From: a virus
DNA length: 21,120 nucleotides
Strand: one strand, 5' to 3'
Virus record (IMG/VR): IMGVR_UViG_3300020220_003619
Location: 1-21,120 of that record
Notes under the pieces: model-generated
Told to the model about the DNA's origin: nothing
What the model saw: only the letters and a program-made list of their open reading frames with translations
Database searches by the model: none
Shown: piece by piece, positions 7,348-15,199 of the stretch
Layout: the number at the start of each line of letters is the position of its first letter
How positions within the stretch are numbered: the first letter of the stretch is position 1
Program-made: the position numbers and the translations under genes

Positions 7348-8631
7348 TTATTTGGGTCTCGAAATTCCCAAACTCGATAAGAAGTCGTCCATATCATCTT
7401 CATCATCTTCTGAACCGCCAGAACTTTCATAATCTCTCTTGAGTTCCATGGCTTCCTTCATTATTTCTTTGAACTTAGATGTCGCTCTCTGAATCTTTTG
7501 TTGGTCTTCAGAAATTGCATTACCTATAAGTTCCAAAAATTCTTGAGCAGGAATTTGGTAGAGTTGTATTTCAAACCAGTTTATCAAACCTTTATTACTT
7601 GAGTCGAACATCTCATCAGGTAAAGCAAACCTAATCTTTTCAACTATTTCAGGCCCGAGTCTAAGTTGCATCGGTTCATTTGAAAGAATATCAACTTGAG
7701 ATTTTACTTTTTCTCTCATCGAAGGGTCTTGTGGAAGACCAAATCTAGCATTGGCAGCTTTCACACCTTTGATAATTTCGTGTGTCAAAATTGGGAATAT
7801 TAACCCTTCAGCAACAATTTTAGTGTCTGGTTTTTCTTCACCTCCACCTTCATCGTCATCTTCTCCATCGGCGTCTTGTAATTCTACTTTTCCAGCAACA
7901 CCATTTCCTGTGGCACTCATTTGTTCAATCATCTGTTCCATACTGAAATAAAGGAAGTCATTAATTGCCATGATTCCTAAATAAGCCGGATAGAGTTTAG
8001 CATTAATACTATCCAATTCTCTCTTTATATCAGGTTTTTGAAAAAGATAATGTCCTTTTTTTGCAGCACCTTGAACAATCGCATTTATAAGATTTCTTTT
8101 ATGTTTCTCTAATTCTAATTCTTCTTGAGGAGTTAAATCTTCGATGTCAAAACTCGGAAGTTGCATTTCCTTTTCGTCCTCTTCTTCGTCTTCTTCTTCG
8201 TCACCTTCTTCATCAGGTTCATATCTGAAATTAGAAACGTCTATCGGTTCTCTGTTTAACGAAGCTTCAATTTGATACCAATCTTCAGGTACCTCAGTTT
8301 CGTCTAAAGCCGCTTTCACAGCTAATTGTTCAAGTTCCTCTCTGTGTCTTGCTTCAATTTGAATAATCATAGGGACTTTATTCATTTCCTCCCTATATAT
8401 TCTCTGAATAATATTCGGAGTCATTCTTTCGAGTCCACGAGCTTGTCTCAGTTTATCAACCACTTTCTTAAATCTACTCATAGCAATTCTTTGCACGTCT
8501 TGTTCTTTTTTCTTAAAAGCAGGATTTTGAGCGTACAAATTTTCAGGACTTCCTAATTTTCTTTCGAGATTAGGGTCCATTCTTTCGGGGTAGTTACCGT
8601 AGTCTAATTGTTCTTTTAACTTATTTGCCAT
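7348..8631 (-). CDS. Unknown virion-cluster protein with acidic linkers
   Basis: 427 residues. The N-terminal ~125 residues are charged and helical (K-K-x-x-Q-D-V-Q-R-I-A-M-S-R-F-K-K). A run of Asp/Glu follows at ~140-155, a hydrophobic helical core at ~175-245 (AYLGIMAINDFLYFSMEQMIEQM), a second acidic Gly-rich linker at ~255-270, and a helical C-terminal domain ending in a DDEDDMDDFLSSLG tail. No enzyme motif is seen. The start overlaps the end of the preceding gene by 11 bp, and GTG of the terminase follows 6 bases after its stop. Position directly before the terminase would suit a neck, tail or packaging accessory protein, but no family was recognised. Confidence 0.85.
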   Translation of the reverse strand: MANKLKEQLDYGNYPERMDPNLERKLGSPENLYAQNPAFKKKEQDVQRIAMSRFKKVVDKLRQARGLERMTPNIIQRIYREEMNKVPMIIQIEARHREELEQLAVKAALDETEVPEDWYQIEASLNREPIDVSNFRYEPDEEGDEEEDEEEDEKEMQLPSFDIEDLTPQEELELEKHKRNLINAIVQGAAKKGHYLFQKPDIKRELDSINAKLYPAYLGIMAINDFLYFSMEQMIEQMSATGNGVAGKVELQDADGEDDDEGGGEEKPDTKIVAEGLIFPILTHEIIKGVKAANARFGLPQDPSMREKVKSQVDILSNEPMQLRLGPEIVEKIRFALPDEMFDSSNKGLINWFEIQLYQIPAQEFLELIGNAISEDQQKIQRATSKFKEIMKEAMELKRDYESSGGSEDDEDDMDDFLSSLGISRPK

Positions 8632-9448
8632 GTTTAAGTAATGAAGTTATTGATTTAATTACTTTGTCTTTAGCTTCTTCAGGTGAGATGTCTTGTTTGC
8701 CTGCTCTAGGAGCTTCTTTTTCACCTGGATGAGGATTTTTACCTGGTCTAATTTTCGGTTTGGTGGGACCAGGTCTTTCTTTCGTACCAGGTTTTTCTTT
8801 TGGTTTTGTGGGTGCAGTAGCAGGACCTTGTTCTTCAAGATATTTCATCAAGTCCCCTTTTGTAATTCTTGGAGGTAAGTTTCTTTCTACTATTTTCATA
8901 ATCTCGTTTTCTAAAAATAAAGATACCGGATTTTTTCCTTCCTTCAAAGATTTTTTAACGTCTTTGACACATCTTTCATACTTGTTCATTTCTTTAGCGT
9001 TCCACTGACTTCTTTCCCTACTTCCAAATTCTTTACCCAACTGTGCGGTACATATTGCCCAAGGATTTTGTTCTTTTTTCTTTGATTCTGTAATTCCTAC
9101 AGAGCCTAAGTTTTTGTTTTTTGGATTCGTATCATCATCCTCACCATCATTGGTCTCGTCACTTTGGTCCTCTGGCGGTTTTTGACCCGTAATTTTCTGA
9201 GTCAAATCCTGTTGAACTAAGTCTGTATCATCATCTTCTTTAACATCACCCTTTTTTTCGTAAACTTCAAATGGTTTTTTTTCCGCTTTGAGTTTCTGTA
9301 TTGTACTTGAATCTCCTGCGGAAACCATCGTGACTTCACTAACCAATTTTTTGTGAAGTACGTTAATTTGAGATTCAGTAAGTTTTGATACAGTCTTGGC
9401 TGATAATCCCTTTTCAATTAATTGGTAAGCTTTAATGTTAGTTTTCAT
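8621..9448 (-). CDS. Unknown protein with an NPWAICTA motif and a Pro/Lys-rich tail
   Basis: 275 residues. Residues 1-40 are helical. Residues ~60-125 are an acidic, low-complexity linker. Residues ~127-170 carry KKEQNPWAICTAQLGKEFGS followed by a K-x-x-YERCVKDVKKS stretch, a Trp/Cys-containing module that I recall from other phage proteins. Residues ~205-250 are Pro/Lys/Gly-rich (KEKPGTKERPGPTKPK). Two conserved-looking Cys (in AICTA and ERCV) could pair or bind metal, which is speculation. Its ends overlap both neighbours by 11 bp, marking a translationally coupled unit. The function is unknown. Confidence 0.82.
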   Translation of the reverse strand: MKTNIKAYQLIEKGLSAKTVSKLTESQINVLHKKLVSEVTMVSAGDSSTIQKLKAEKKPFEVYEKKGDVKEDDDTDLVQQDLTQKITGQKPPEDQSDETNDGEDDDTNPKNKNLGSVGITESKKKEQNPWAICTAQLGKEFGSRERSQWNAKEMNKYERCVKDVKKSLKEGKNPVSLFLENEIMKIVERNLPPRITKGDLMKYLEEQGPATAPTKPKEKPGTKERPGPTKPKIRPGKNPHPGEKEAPRAGKQDISPEEAKDKVIKSITSLLKHGK

Positions 9449-9836
9449 AAACTACTTTCTTTTCAAATTCCAAAATCAAATCTCTTTCATAGAGTTTGTT
9501 TTTTATTTCCTGTTCACTCTGTCCAAATCTAAAAACCAATCTTTTCTTTCCCATTACTTCGTCAGGTTCCCAGGCTAATGCAACCACATTATCGATTGCA
9601 TCTATCATACAAAAAAAATCGGAGTTCTGAATCAAATCTAATTTTACATCAGTATTTCTTAGAACTCCTACCTTTTTGATATATTTTAATTCGGGTGGAA
9701 GAGGATAACCATTTGATGGTCTATTTTCCCACGACTCCCCCCAAACATCTTCAACATCATCAGAAAATATGAATTCGTATAAATTGTCACCTTTGTAGTC
9801 AGGTCCTAATCCATTGACGAATATCAGATAACTCAT
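9438..9836 (-). CDS. Unknown phage protein, 132 residues
   Basis: 132 residues with mixed alpha/beta character. The N-terminal MSYLIFVNGLGPDYKGDNLYEFIFSD and the middle LRNTDVKLDLIQNSDFFCMIDAIDNVVALAWEP show alternating hydrophobic strands, and the end is a charged helix. No signal peptide, catalytic motif or membrane segment is visible. ATG overlaps the TGA of the upstream gene in an ATGA junction, and its own 3' end overlaps the next start by 11 bp. A partial AAGGA lies about 10 nt upstream, within the preceding coding region. I do not recognise it; the cluster suggests a virion or assembly component. Confidence 0.85.
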   Translation of the reverse strand: MSYLIFVNGLGPDYKGDNLYEFIFSDDVEDVWGESWENRPSNGYPLPPELKYIKKVGVLRNTDVKLDLIQNSDFFCMIDAIDNVVALAWEPDEVMGKKRLVFRFGQSEQEIKNKLYERDLILEFEKKVVYEN

Positions 9837-11047
9837 ACTAATAATCCTTCAGGTGAAATCTTTGTTTGTTTACCTTTTGATTCGAAAATTAAATTGTTCT
9901 TATTTGTTTTTCCGATAAATCTTGAGTTAATATTTTCTTCTAAAAACTTCTGAGAAGCTTCTTTTTGTTCATTAGTTTCAGACATTTCGGAAACTAATTT
10001 CATAATTTTTTCGATATCTCCCTTTCTTTCTTTGATTCTTTTTTGGTTTTTTTCTTGTCTTTCCAAGATTTCTCTTTTTGTAAGTTCAAAATATTTCGAA
10101 ATTACTTTATCTACTTTTGACTCACCAAAAATACCGTCCATGATTGCCCCCATTCCGAAATCCATTTCTCCCATTTCTTTACCTTCAGGAGCTGTCATAT
10201 CAGGAAGTGGTTCAGCTTCAGGTGCCATTTGTTCTTCACCACCCAAATCAGGTAATTCATCTCCTTCTTCTCTTCCCTCAGCATCTTCGAACTTTGATAA
10301 GATATCCTCTTTATCTTCATCACTTAAACTTCCTAAATCTAAAGATGAAAGAACCATATTAATCACATATTTAATATCTTCAGAAGTCATTCCGTCTTTA
10401 GCTTCCAATGCTCTAACTTTCTGAGTCAATTTTCCAGTAAGTTTTTGAATTGATTTGAAGGTTACTTCTTCTTCGTCTTTTTCCATTTCTTCTCCCGCAG
10501 GCATTTCTGTACCCATATCCATAGGTTCAGAATCTGCTGGAGGTAAATCCGCCATAGGAGCTTCTTCACCACCCGTAGGTGCTGCTTCAGGTGAAGGAGG
10601 AAGTTCTGGTGAAGGAACCGCTGGTGGAGCTACAGGAGCTTCAGCCTCAGGGGCATCTTCAACAGGTTTTGGAGTTTTGAGAACAAACTTTTTTTGTTCA
10701 CCGAAAAGAGCAACCCCCTCTTCATTTTCCACTAATCTGTTTATTTCTTTTGCTAAAAGATTCAATCTTTTGAAAGCCTGAGAATACGATGAATAATATT
10801 TTCTATTTTTCATCGGCTCAATATAATCTGTTTCAGATTCGGAAATTGTTTTCTTGATAATATAACCTTGTCTCTCTTTTACAATATGGTAATCACTACC
10901 ATCTGCCATTACAATTTTGTATTCAGATTTAGACGTTTCGTTTATATTAGAGGGTAGCGACTCGTTGAAACGAGCGATTTCCATAATTCTTTTTAATTTT
11001 TCTTGGCCTTGAAGTTTTTCACTTCCGAGTGGTTTTAAGTCTGCCAT
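9833..11047 (-). CDS. Unknown virion-cluster protein with a Pro/Ala/Glu-rich middle
   Basis: 404 residues. The N-terminal ~115 residues are ordered-looking (MADGSDYHIVKERQGYIIKKTI, then a helix KRLNLLAKEINRLVE). Residues ~130-200 are a disordered Pro/Ala/Glu/Met linker. Residues ~200-260 are helical (IKYVINMVLSSLDLGSLSDEDKEDIL), followed by a second acidic linker and a long Lys/Glu helix at ~315-365. The end, RFIGKTNKNNLIFESKGKQTKIS, looks like a small beta hairpin. It is the first gene of a four-gene overlapping run leading to the terminase. No TATTTAT box precedes it, so it probably shares the promoter ahead of the Pro/Thr-repeat gene. The function is unknown. Confidence 0.85.
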   Translation of the reverse strand: MADLKPLGSEKLQGQEKLKRIMEIARFNESLPSNINETSKSEYKIVMADGSDYHIVKERQGYIIKKTISESETDYIEPMKNRKYYSSYSQAFKRLNLLAKEINRLVENEEGVALFGEQKKFVLKTPKPVEDAPEAEAPVAPPAVPSPELPPSPEAAPTGGEEAPMADLPPADSEPMDMGTEMPAGEEMEKDEEEVTFKSIQKLTGKLTQKVRALEAKDGMTSEDIKYVINMVLSSLDLGSLSDEDKEDILSKFEDAEGREEGDELPDLGGEEQMAPEAEPLPDMTAPEGKEMGEMDFGMGAIMDGIFGESKVDKVISKYFELTKREILERQEKNQKRIKERKGDIEKIMKLVSEMSETNEQKEASQKFLEENINSRFIGKTNKNNLIFESKGKQTKISPEGLLV

Positions 11048-11066
11048 AGTTATGTTAGTTTTTTTT

Positions 11067-11438
11067 TTAATTATTTAATCCATTGAATCCACCTAAAGTG
11101 ATTGCGTTTAATTGTGCAACTGGTCGTCCATCGGCATCAGTAAAGATTGGATGTGGTGCATAGGCTCCACTAAAATCAGCACTACCACCACTAAAATTAC
11201 CTAATATAGCCAGAGAATATTCGTATTGTTGGTCTGCACTTACTCCTGTAAAAGGATACTGTGATGGAGTTGGAGTAGGGGTAGTTGTTGGTGTAGGCGT
11301 TTGGGTTGTAGTGGGTGAAGGCGTTACTCCTCCAGTACCCGTTTGGGTTGTAGTAGGTGTAGGCGTTACTGCCGCAGTACCAGTTTGGGTGTTAGTCGGA
11401 GTTATAGTCGGAGTTATAGTTGGTGTTGGTGTTGCCAT
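11067..11438 (-). CDS. Pro/Thr-repeat small protein, possible virion surface component
   Basis: 123 residues. Residues 2-58 are almost only Thr and Pro with Gln/Gly (TPTPTITPTITPTNTQTG and similar). Residues ~60-123 form a small domain with YPFTGVSADQQYEYSLAIL and a Gly/Phe-rich end. The absence of a signal peptide argues against secretion by the cell. Similar TP-repeat proteins occur in uncultured marine phage genomes, to my recollection as uncharacterised structural proteins; a flexible spacer or capsid decoration role is inferred. A TATTTAT box at 11452-11458 is 13 nt before the start, and this gene probably leads the operon through the terminase. Confidence 0.78.
   Translation of the reverse strand: MATPTPTITPTITPTNTQTGTAAVTPTPTTTQTGTGGVTPSPTTTQTPTPTTTPTPTPSQYPFTGVSADQQYEYSLAILGNFSGGSADFSGAYAPHPIFTDADGRPVAQLNAITLGGFNGLNN
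11262..11434 (-). repeat. Imperfect tandem repeats encoding the Pro/Thr tract
   Basis: A unit of about 54 bp that encodes TPTPTTTQTGTGGV-like sequence recurs about twice with few changes, flanked by shorter ACT/CCA-rich (Thr-Pro) triplet repeats. All copies keep the frame. Confidence 0.75.
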
Positions 11439-11477
11439 CTAATTTTTCTTTATAAATATACCACCGAGCCAAATAAT

Positions 11478-12233
11478 TTAAATTACCAAATAAGATATTA
11501 CTCCTTCTTGAAGTTTTTGTTCTATGGATAATTCTTTGTCGGTGAGTTTGTTGAGTGAATCGAAAAGTTTTTCAATATGTCCTGACCTACGCAAATATTT
11601 GAAAACTAAGTTCTCATAGGACAATTCACCCTCTTTTTCCAATCCGCATTGTCTATATTCTTTCAATTTGTCCTTGAGTTTTTCTATTGTTTCAATCTTT
11701 TCTTCCTTTACGGCTTTATCAATTTTTTCTGTCCAATTGGAAATTTTATTTTTCAAAATCTCTTCGTCGATTTCTGCTTTCAATTTCTTTGGTTTACTCA
11801 ACCACTCATTATTCATTACTGAATATAAACCTGAGCTTACGTGTAACTCGTCTATATCCTGAGCATAAAGTTCAACATAATAACCAAAAATCTTTATGTC
11901 ATGTTTTTCATTAAACACTTGTTTTTTAAGATTATATAATTCTTTATATAAATCGGCTTCTTTCTCATATTGTTGTAAATCAACAAGGATGTGCAAATCG
12001 AAGTCCGAGAACTCTGACCAATTGAAGTTTGCTAGTGAACCTGTCAATACGATGTCTTCTACAAAAACATCTTCACCTAAGAAATCGATGAACTTTTCCG
12101 CTATTTTCAACAAAGCTTGTCTGACTTTGGGAATCATTACTGCATCGTTGGGTTCCTCAGGGTTTTCCCAAACTTTCGGATTCAAAGTCGATTTGATTGT
12201 GAAACTATCTAAAATCTTTTGTAGATTACTCAT
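11478..12233 (-). CDS. Nucleotidyltransferase-fold protein
   Basis: 251 residues. The signature of the polymerase-beta-like nucleotidyltransferase fold is clear: VLTGSLANFN at 62-71 (the GS motif) followed by SDFDLHI at 76-82 with the metal-binding Asp77 and Asp79. A third carboxylate is plausible in the FGYYVELYAQD strand that follows. The C-terminal half (from ~155) is a Lys/Glu-rich helical region (KIDKAVKEEKIETIEKLKDKLKEY). Such proteins transfer nucleotides to RNA, protein or small molecules. The substrate cannot be read here, and no antitoxin partner is adjacent. A TATTTAT box at 12239-12245 is 5 nt from the start, and the gene ends 40 nt before the Pro/Thr-repeat gene. Confidence 0.85.
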   Translation of the reverse strand: MSNLQKILDSFTIKSTLNPKVWENPEEPNDAVMIPKVRQALLKIAEKFIDFLGEDVFVEDIVLTGSLANFNWSEFSDFDLHILVDLQQYEKEADLYKELYNLKKQVFNEKHDIKIFGYYVELYAQDIDELHVSSGLYSVMNNEWLSKPKKLKAEIDEEILKNKISNWTEKIDKAVKEEKIETIEKLKDKLKEYRQCGLEKEGELSYENLVFKYLRRSGHIEKLFDSLNKLTDKELSIEQKLQEGVISYLVI

Positions 12234-12254
12234 TTGTAATAAATACTTGAACCT

Positions 12255-12497
12255 TTATAGTTTTTTGTATTTATATTTCTTTGCAATTTCAGTAGTAAAA
12301 AACTTTCCTTGAGAATCGGCTTTTCTGAACTTGGTATATTCCATATGTGGAACATCACTGTATTGATATTTCATACCGTTATTAAACTCAACAACCAAAT
12401 TTTTGGTATCAGTATCATATTCCGTTTTTTTAATGTTTGAGGATTTGATTTCGTTAATAATTTTAGAACCTTGTATTTCTTCACGGATGATAGCCAT
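12255..12497 (-). CDS. KTSC-domain protein
   Basis: 80 residues. The pattern 'VEFNNGMKYQYSDVPHMEYTKFRKADSQGKFFTTEIAKKYKY' is that of the KTSC domain (named for its occurrence at the C-terminus of lysyl-tRNA synthetases), including F-x-N-G-x-x-Y-x-Y, the VP turn, the A-x-S-x-G-x-F-F loop and the closing I-x-x-x-Y. KTSC proteins are small and poorly understood; some occur in phages. It lies 21 nt before the nucleotidyltransferase gene. A TATTTAT box at 12543-12549 lies 45 nt from the start, just past the Hsp20 terminator. Confidence 0.88.
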   Translation of the reverse strand: MAIIREEIQGSKIINEIKSSNIKKTEYDTDTKNLVVEFNNGMKYQYSDVPHMEYTKFRKADSQGKFFTTEIAKKYKYKKL

Positions 12498-12546
12498 AAT
12501 TGTAATTTTTATAAACTAATATTATAATCAGTCAATACAATTATAA

Positions 12547-12577
12547 ATAGAAAACCCCCGTCAAGAGGACGAGGGTT
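12547..12577 (-). terminator. Terminator after hsp20
   Basis: On the minus strand, AACCCTCGTC/GACGGGGGTT forms a 10-bp stem with one G-U pair and a 5-nt loop, followed by TTTTC. On the plus strand the same stem has a C-A mismatch, so the minus orientation, downstream of hsp20, is favoured. The T run is short. Confidence 0.7.
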
Positions 12578-12599
12578 ATTACAGAAAAAATTAACAACA

Positions 12600-12995
12600 T
12601 TACAGAAGACTAATTCTTTTCTTTTCTTGTTTTTTGAAATTGGGAACAAATACTGTGAGTATTCCGTCTTCAACAGTCGCCTCAATTTGTGAAGGGTCAT
12701 AATTTGTACCAATCTTGAATTGTTTGTCGATTACTTTTGTTTTTTCTTTTCCATCGATTTTATAAGTTCTTTTACCATCAATGTGAAGAACTCCATCTTC
12801 CATTTCAACCTTCAGATTGGTTTTGTTGTACCCTGGAACCTCAAAAAACAAATAAGCACCATCTTTAGTGTTATTAATCTCATAATTTTCATCACCATCT
12901 GACTTACTGATGACTGAGGTTTTGTAGTGATAATTTGAATTGTTTCCGATAATGTCTTCGAAAAGTCTGCTAATTTCACTGTTAGATAAAATCAT
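12600..12995 (-). CDS. hsp20: Small heat-shock protein (Hsp20/alpha-crystallin)
   Basis: 131 residues. Hsp20 proteins hold unfolding proteins without ATP. The alpha-crystallin domain runs from ~40 to 125: AYLFFEVPGYNKTNLKVEMEDGVLHIDGKR gives the first strands, and 'IEATVEDGILTVFVPNFKK' is the family's A-x-x-x-x-GiL-x-v-x-v-P signature. The C-terminus RISLL is a shortened version of the I-x-I/V oligomerisation tail. The short N-terminus (~35 residues) is usual. It is divergent from the ClpC gene across 164 bp and is followed by its own terminator. Hsp20 genes are known in marine T4-like phages. Confidence 0.93.
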   Translation of the reverse strand: MILSNSEISRLFEDIIGNNSNYHYKTSVISKSDGDENYEINNTKDGAYLFFEVPGYNKTNLKVEMEDGVLHIDGKRTYKIDGKEKTKVIDKQFKIGTNYDPSQIEATVEDGILTVFVPNFKKQEKKRISLL

Positions 12996-13159
12996 AGTTT
13001 GTTATTTTTTAAAGTTTATTATTTTTATACTTATGAGTCAAATAAAATGCCAGTGATATAATTAAGACATCATGACATACAAAAAAAATATTTATGACAA
13101 TTTGTCAAATTATTTGTTTATGTATTGTTTTTGATACATCTTTGTGAAAAATAAATACT
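12996..13159. promoter_or_regulatory. Divergent hsp20-clpC intergenic region with inverted repeats
   Basis: This AT-rich spacer separates two chaperone genes that point outward. It holds a perfect 13-bp palindrome TGACAATTTGTCA at 13095-13107, an ATGTAT/ATACAT inverted repeat at 13120-13139, and on the plus strand a TATTTAT box at 13089-13095 that touches the palindrome. These look like operator and promoter elements serving clpC, possibly both genes. A regulatory role is inferred. Confidence 0.45.
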
Positions 13160-15175
13160 ATGCACGAACTTATGGATGACGATGAAAAAATGATGAGCAA
13201 GAAGCAAAAACCAAGCTCAGACAGTTCTACACCTGTATTAGATAATTTTAGTAGAGACCTCAACAAACTCGCTGATGAAGATAAACTCGACCCTGTAATT
13301 GGTAGAGATAGGGAGATTCTCAGAATCGCACAGATTCTATCTCGTAGAAAGAAGAATAATCCTATTATCATCGGTGAACCTGGTTGTGGTAAAACCGCAA
13401 TTATTGAAGGACTCGCAATGAAGATTGTCAGAGGTAATTGCCCAAGAAACCTAATTGACAAACGTATCGTAAATCTCGATTTGACCTCAGTGGTTGCGGG
13501 TACAAAATACCGTGGTCAATTTGAAGAAAGAATGAAGGTCATAATTGAAGAACTCCAAGCTAACCCGAATATTATCGTTTTCATTGATGAGATTCACACT
13601 CTTGTCGGTTCAGGTAATTCAGCTGGTTCAATGGATGGTTCTAATATTTTTAAACCAGCTTTATCCCGTGGTGAAATTCAAGTCATTGGAGCAACCACTC
13701 TCGATGAATTCCGTAAGAATATTGAAAAAGATGGAGCTCTTGAACGTAGATTCCAAAAAGTGATTGTTGAACCTTCAAGTGTTATAGAGACGATTACAAT
13801 TCTCAAAAATATCAGAGACAAATATGAAACTTTCCATAAAGTATCATATTCAGACGAGATAATCGAAACTTGTGTAAAATTAGCTGACCGCTATATCACA
13901 GATAGAGAGTTTCCTGATAAAGCTTTTGATATTTTAGATGAGGTAGGAGCACGTATGCAAACTGAAATAAAGGTTCCTGAAGCAATTGAAGAACTTAAAA
14001 AGAAAGCAGCTGAAATTAAACAAATGAAAATGGATGTCGTAAAAAAACAGAATTACGAACAAGCAGCAGAACTAAGGGATAGAGAAAAAAAGATTCTTAC
14101 CAAACTTGACCATGAGAAAACCAAGTTTGAAGAACAACTCATCAAAGACAAACAAAAAATATCCCTCGATGATGTCTATGATGTGGTATCTAATATGACA
14201 AAAATACCTGTTAACAAAATGTCTGTTGATGACACTAAAACTCTTATCAATTTGGATAAGACTTTAATGGAAAAAGTCATAGGTCAAGACGAAGTAATTA
14301 AGAAAGTAGTCAAGTCTATCAAGAGAAATAGATTAGGTATCAAAGACCCTAACAGACCAATTGGTTCATTTGTATTTTTAGGTTCTACAGGTGTAGGTAA
14401 AACTCACTTCGCTAAACAACTTGCTAAAGAAATGTTTGGCACCGAAGATTCACTTATTCGTGTTGATATGAGTGAGTATCAAGAAAAGCACACCATATCA
14501 AAATTGGTTGGAGCACCCCCTGGTTACGTTGGATATGATGAAGGTGGTCAGTTGACAGAAAAGGTAAAAAACAAGCCATACTCTGTGATTCTTTTCGATG
14601 AGGTTGAAAAAGCGCATAAAGATGTTTTTACTGTTCTTCTTCAGATTTTGGATGATGGACACGTTACCGATAGTTTGGGTAGAAAAATCAATTTCAAAAA
14701 CACCCTCATCATTTTAACATCCAACTTGGGTGTTAAGAAATTACAAGATTTCGGAACAGGTATTGGATTCAGTAGTAATACATATTCAAACGAGGAAGCT
14801 AAAAAACAAATGTTAGTCAAGGAGATGAAGAACTTCTTTAGTCCCGAGTTTATCAATCGAATAGACGATACAGTTATTTTCAATACTTTGACCTCAGAAA
14901 ATATCAAACAAATCACGAAGATTGAGTTGAATAAACTTGTAAGTAGACTGAGTGAAATGAAATACAATTTCATCTACGATGATACTTTGGTAGAGTTTCT
15001 ATCTAAAGCAGGTTTTGATGAGTTATACGGCGCAAGACCTCTAAAAAGAGCAATACAAGATAAAGTCGAGGATTTGATTTCCGAGGAGGTCCTCACCGGT
15101 AAATTAGTAGAAAACAAAACCTACGAAATTAAAGTAGATGGAGAAAATCTAAAAATTCAGAAAAAAGGGAGATAA
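13160..15175 (+). CDS. clpC: ClpC/ClpA-type AAA+ unfoldase lacking the N-domain
   Basis: 671 residues, about 150 fewer than bacterial ClpC because the N-terminal Clp_N repeat domain is absent; it starts with ~30 polar residues. AAA1 has Walker A GEPGCGKT at 72-79, Walker B VFIDEI at 140-145 and FEERMK after the pore region. A UVR-like helix (QNYEQAAELRDRE, ~297-309) replaces the long ClpB middle domain. AAA2 has GSTGVGKT at 408-415, the GYVGYDEGG pore loop at ~455-463 and VILFDE at 476-481. GIGF at 534-537 lies where ClpA/ClpC carry the ClpP-docking IGL/IGF loop. It should unfold proteins and feed a ClpP, presumably the host's, as none is in the window. The stop codon lies in a terminator hairpin. 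Confidence 0.95.
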   Translation: MHELMDDDEKMMSKKQKPSSDSSTPVLDNFSRDLNKLADEDKLDPVIGRDREILRIAQILSRRKKNNPIIIGEPGCGKTAIIEGLAMKIVRGNCPRNLIDKRIVNLDLTSVVAGTKYRGQFEERMKVIIEELQANPNIIVFIDEIHTLVGSGNSAGSMDGSNIFKPALSRGEIQVIGATTLDEFRKNIEKDGALERRFQKVIVEPSSVIETITILKNIRDKYETFHKVSYSDEIIETCVKLADRYITDREFPDKAFDILDEVGARMQTEIKVPEAIEELKKKAAEIKQMKMDVVKKQNYEQAAELRDREKKILTKLDHEKTKFEEQLIKDKQKISLDDVYDVVSNMTKIPVNKMSVDDTKTLINLDKTLMEKVIGQDEVIKKVVKSIKRNRLGIKDPNRPIGSFVFLGSTGVGKTHFAKQLAKEMFGTEDSLIRVDMSEYQEKHTISKLVGAPPGYVGYDEGGQLTEKVKNKPYSVILFDEVEKAHKDVFTVLLQILDDGHVTDSLGRKINFKNTLIILTSNLGVKKLQDFGTGIGFSSNTYSNEEAKKQMLVKEMKNFFSPEFINRIDDTVIFNTLTSENIKQITKIELNKLVSRLSEMKYNFIYDDTLVEFLSKAGFDELYGARPLKRAIQDKVEDLISEEVLTGKLVENKTYEIKVDGENLKIQKKGR

Positions 15176-15188
15176 TCCCTTTTTTTTG
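15161..15188 (+). terminator. Terminator overlapping the clpC stop codon
   Basis: AAAAAAGGGA/TCCCTTTTTT forms a 10-bp stem with a GATAA loop that contains the TAA stop, followed by further T. It ends just before the TATTTAT box of the next gene. Confidence 0.8.
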
Positions 15189-15199
15189 TATTTATTAGT

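Noticed and set aside
12509-12712. Minus-strand frame of 67 codons after hsp20
   Set aside because: It overlaps the 3' part of hsp20 in another frame and runs through the terminator.
13105-13461. Minus-strand frame of 118 codons opposite the clpC 5' end
   Set aside because: It is antisense to a clearly conserved AAA+ domain and shows no family pattern.
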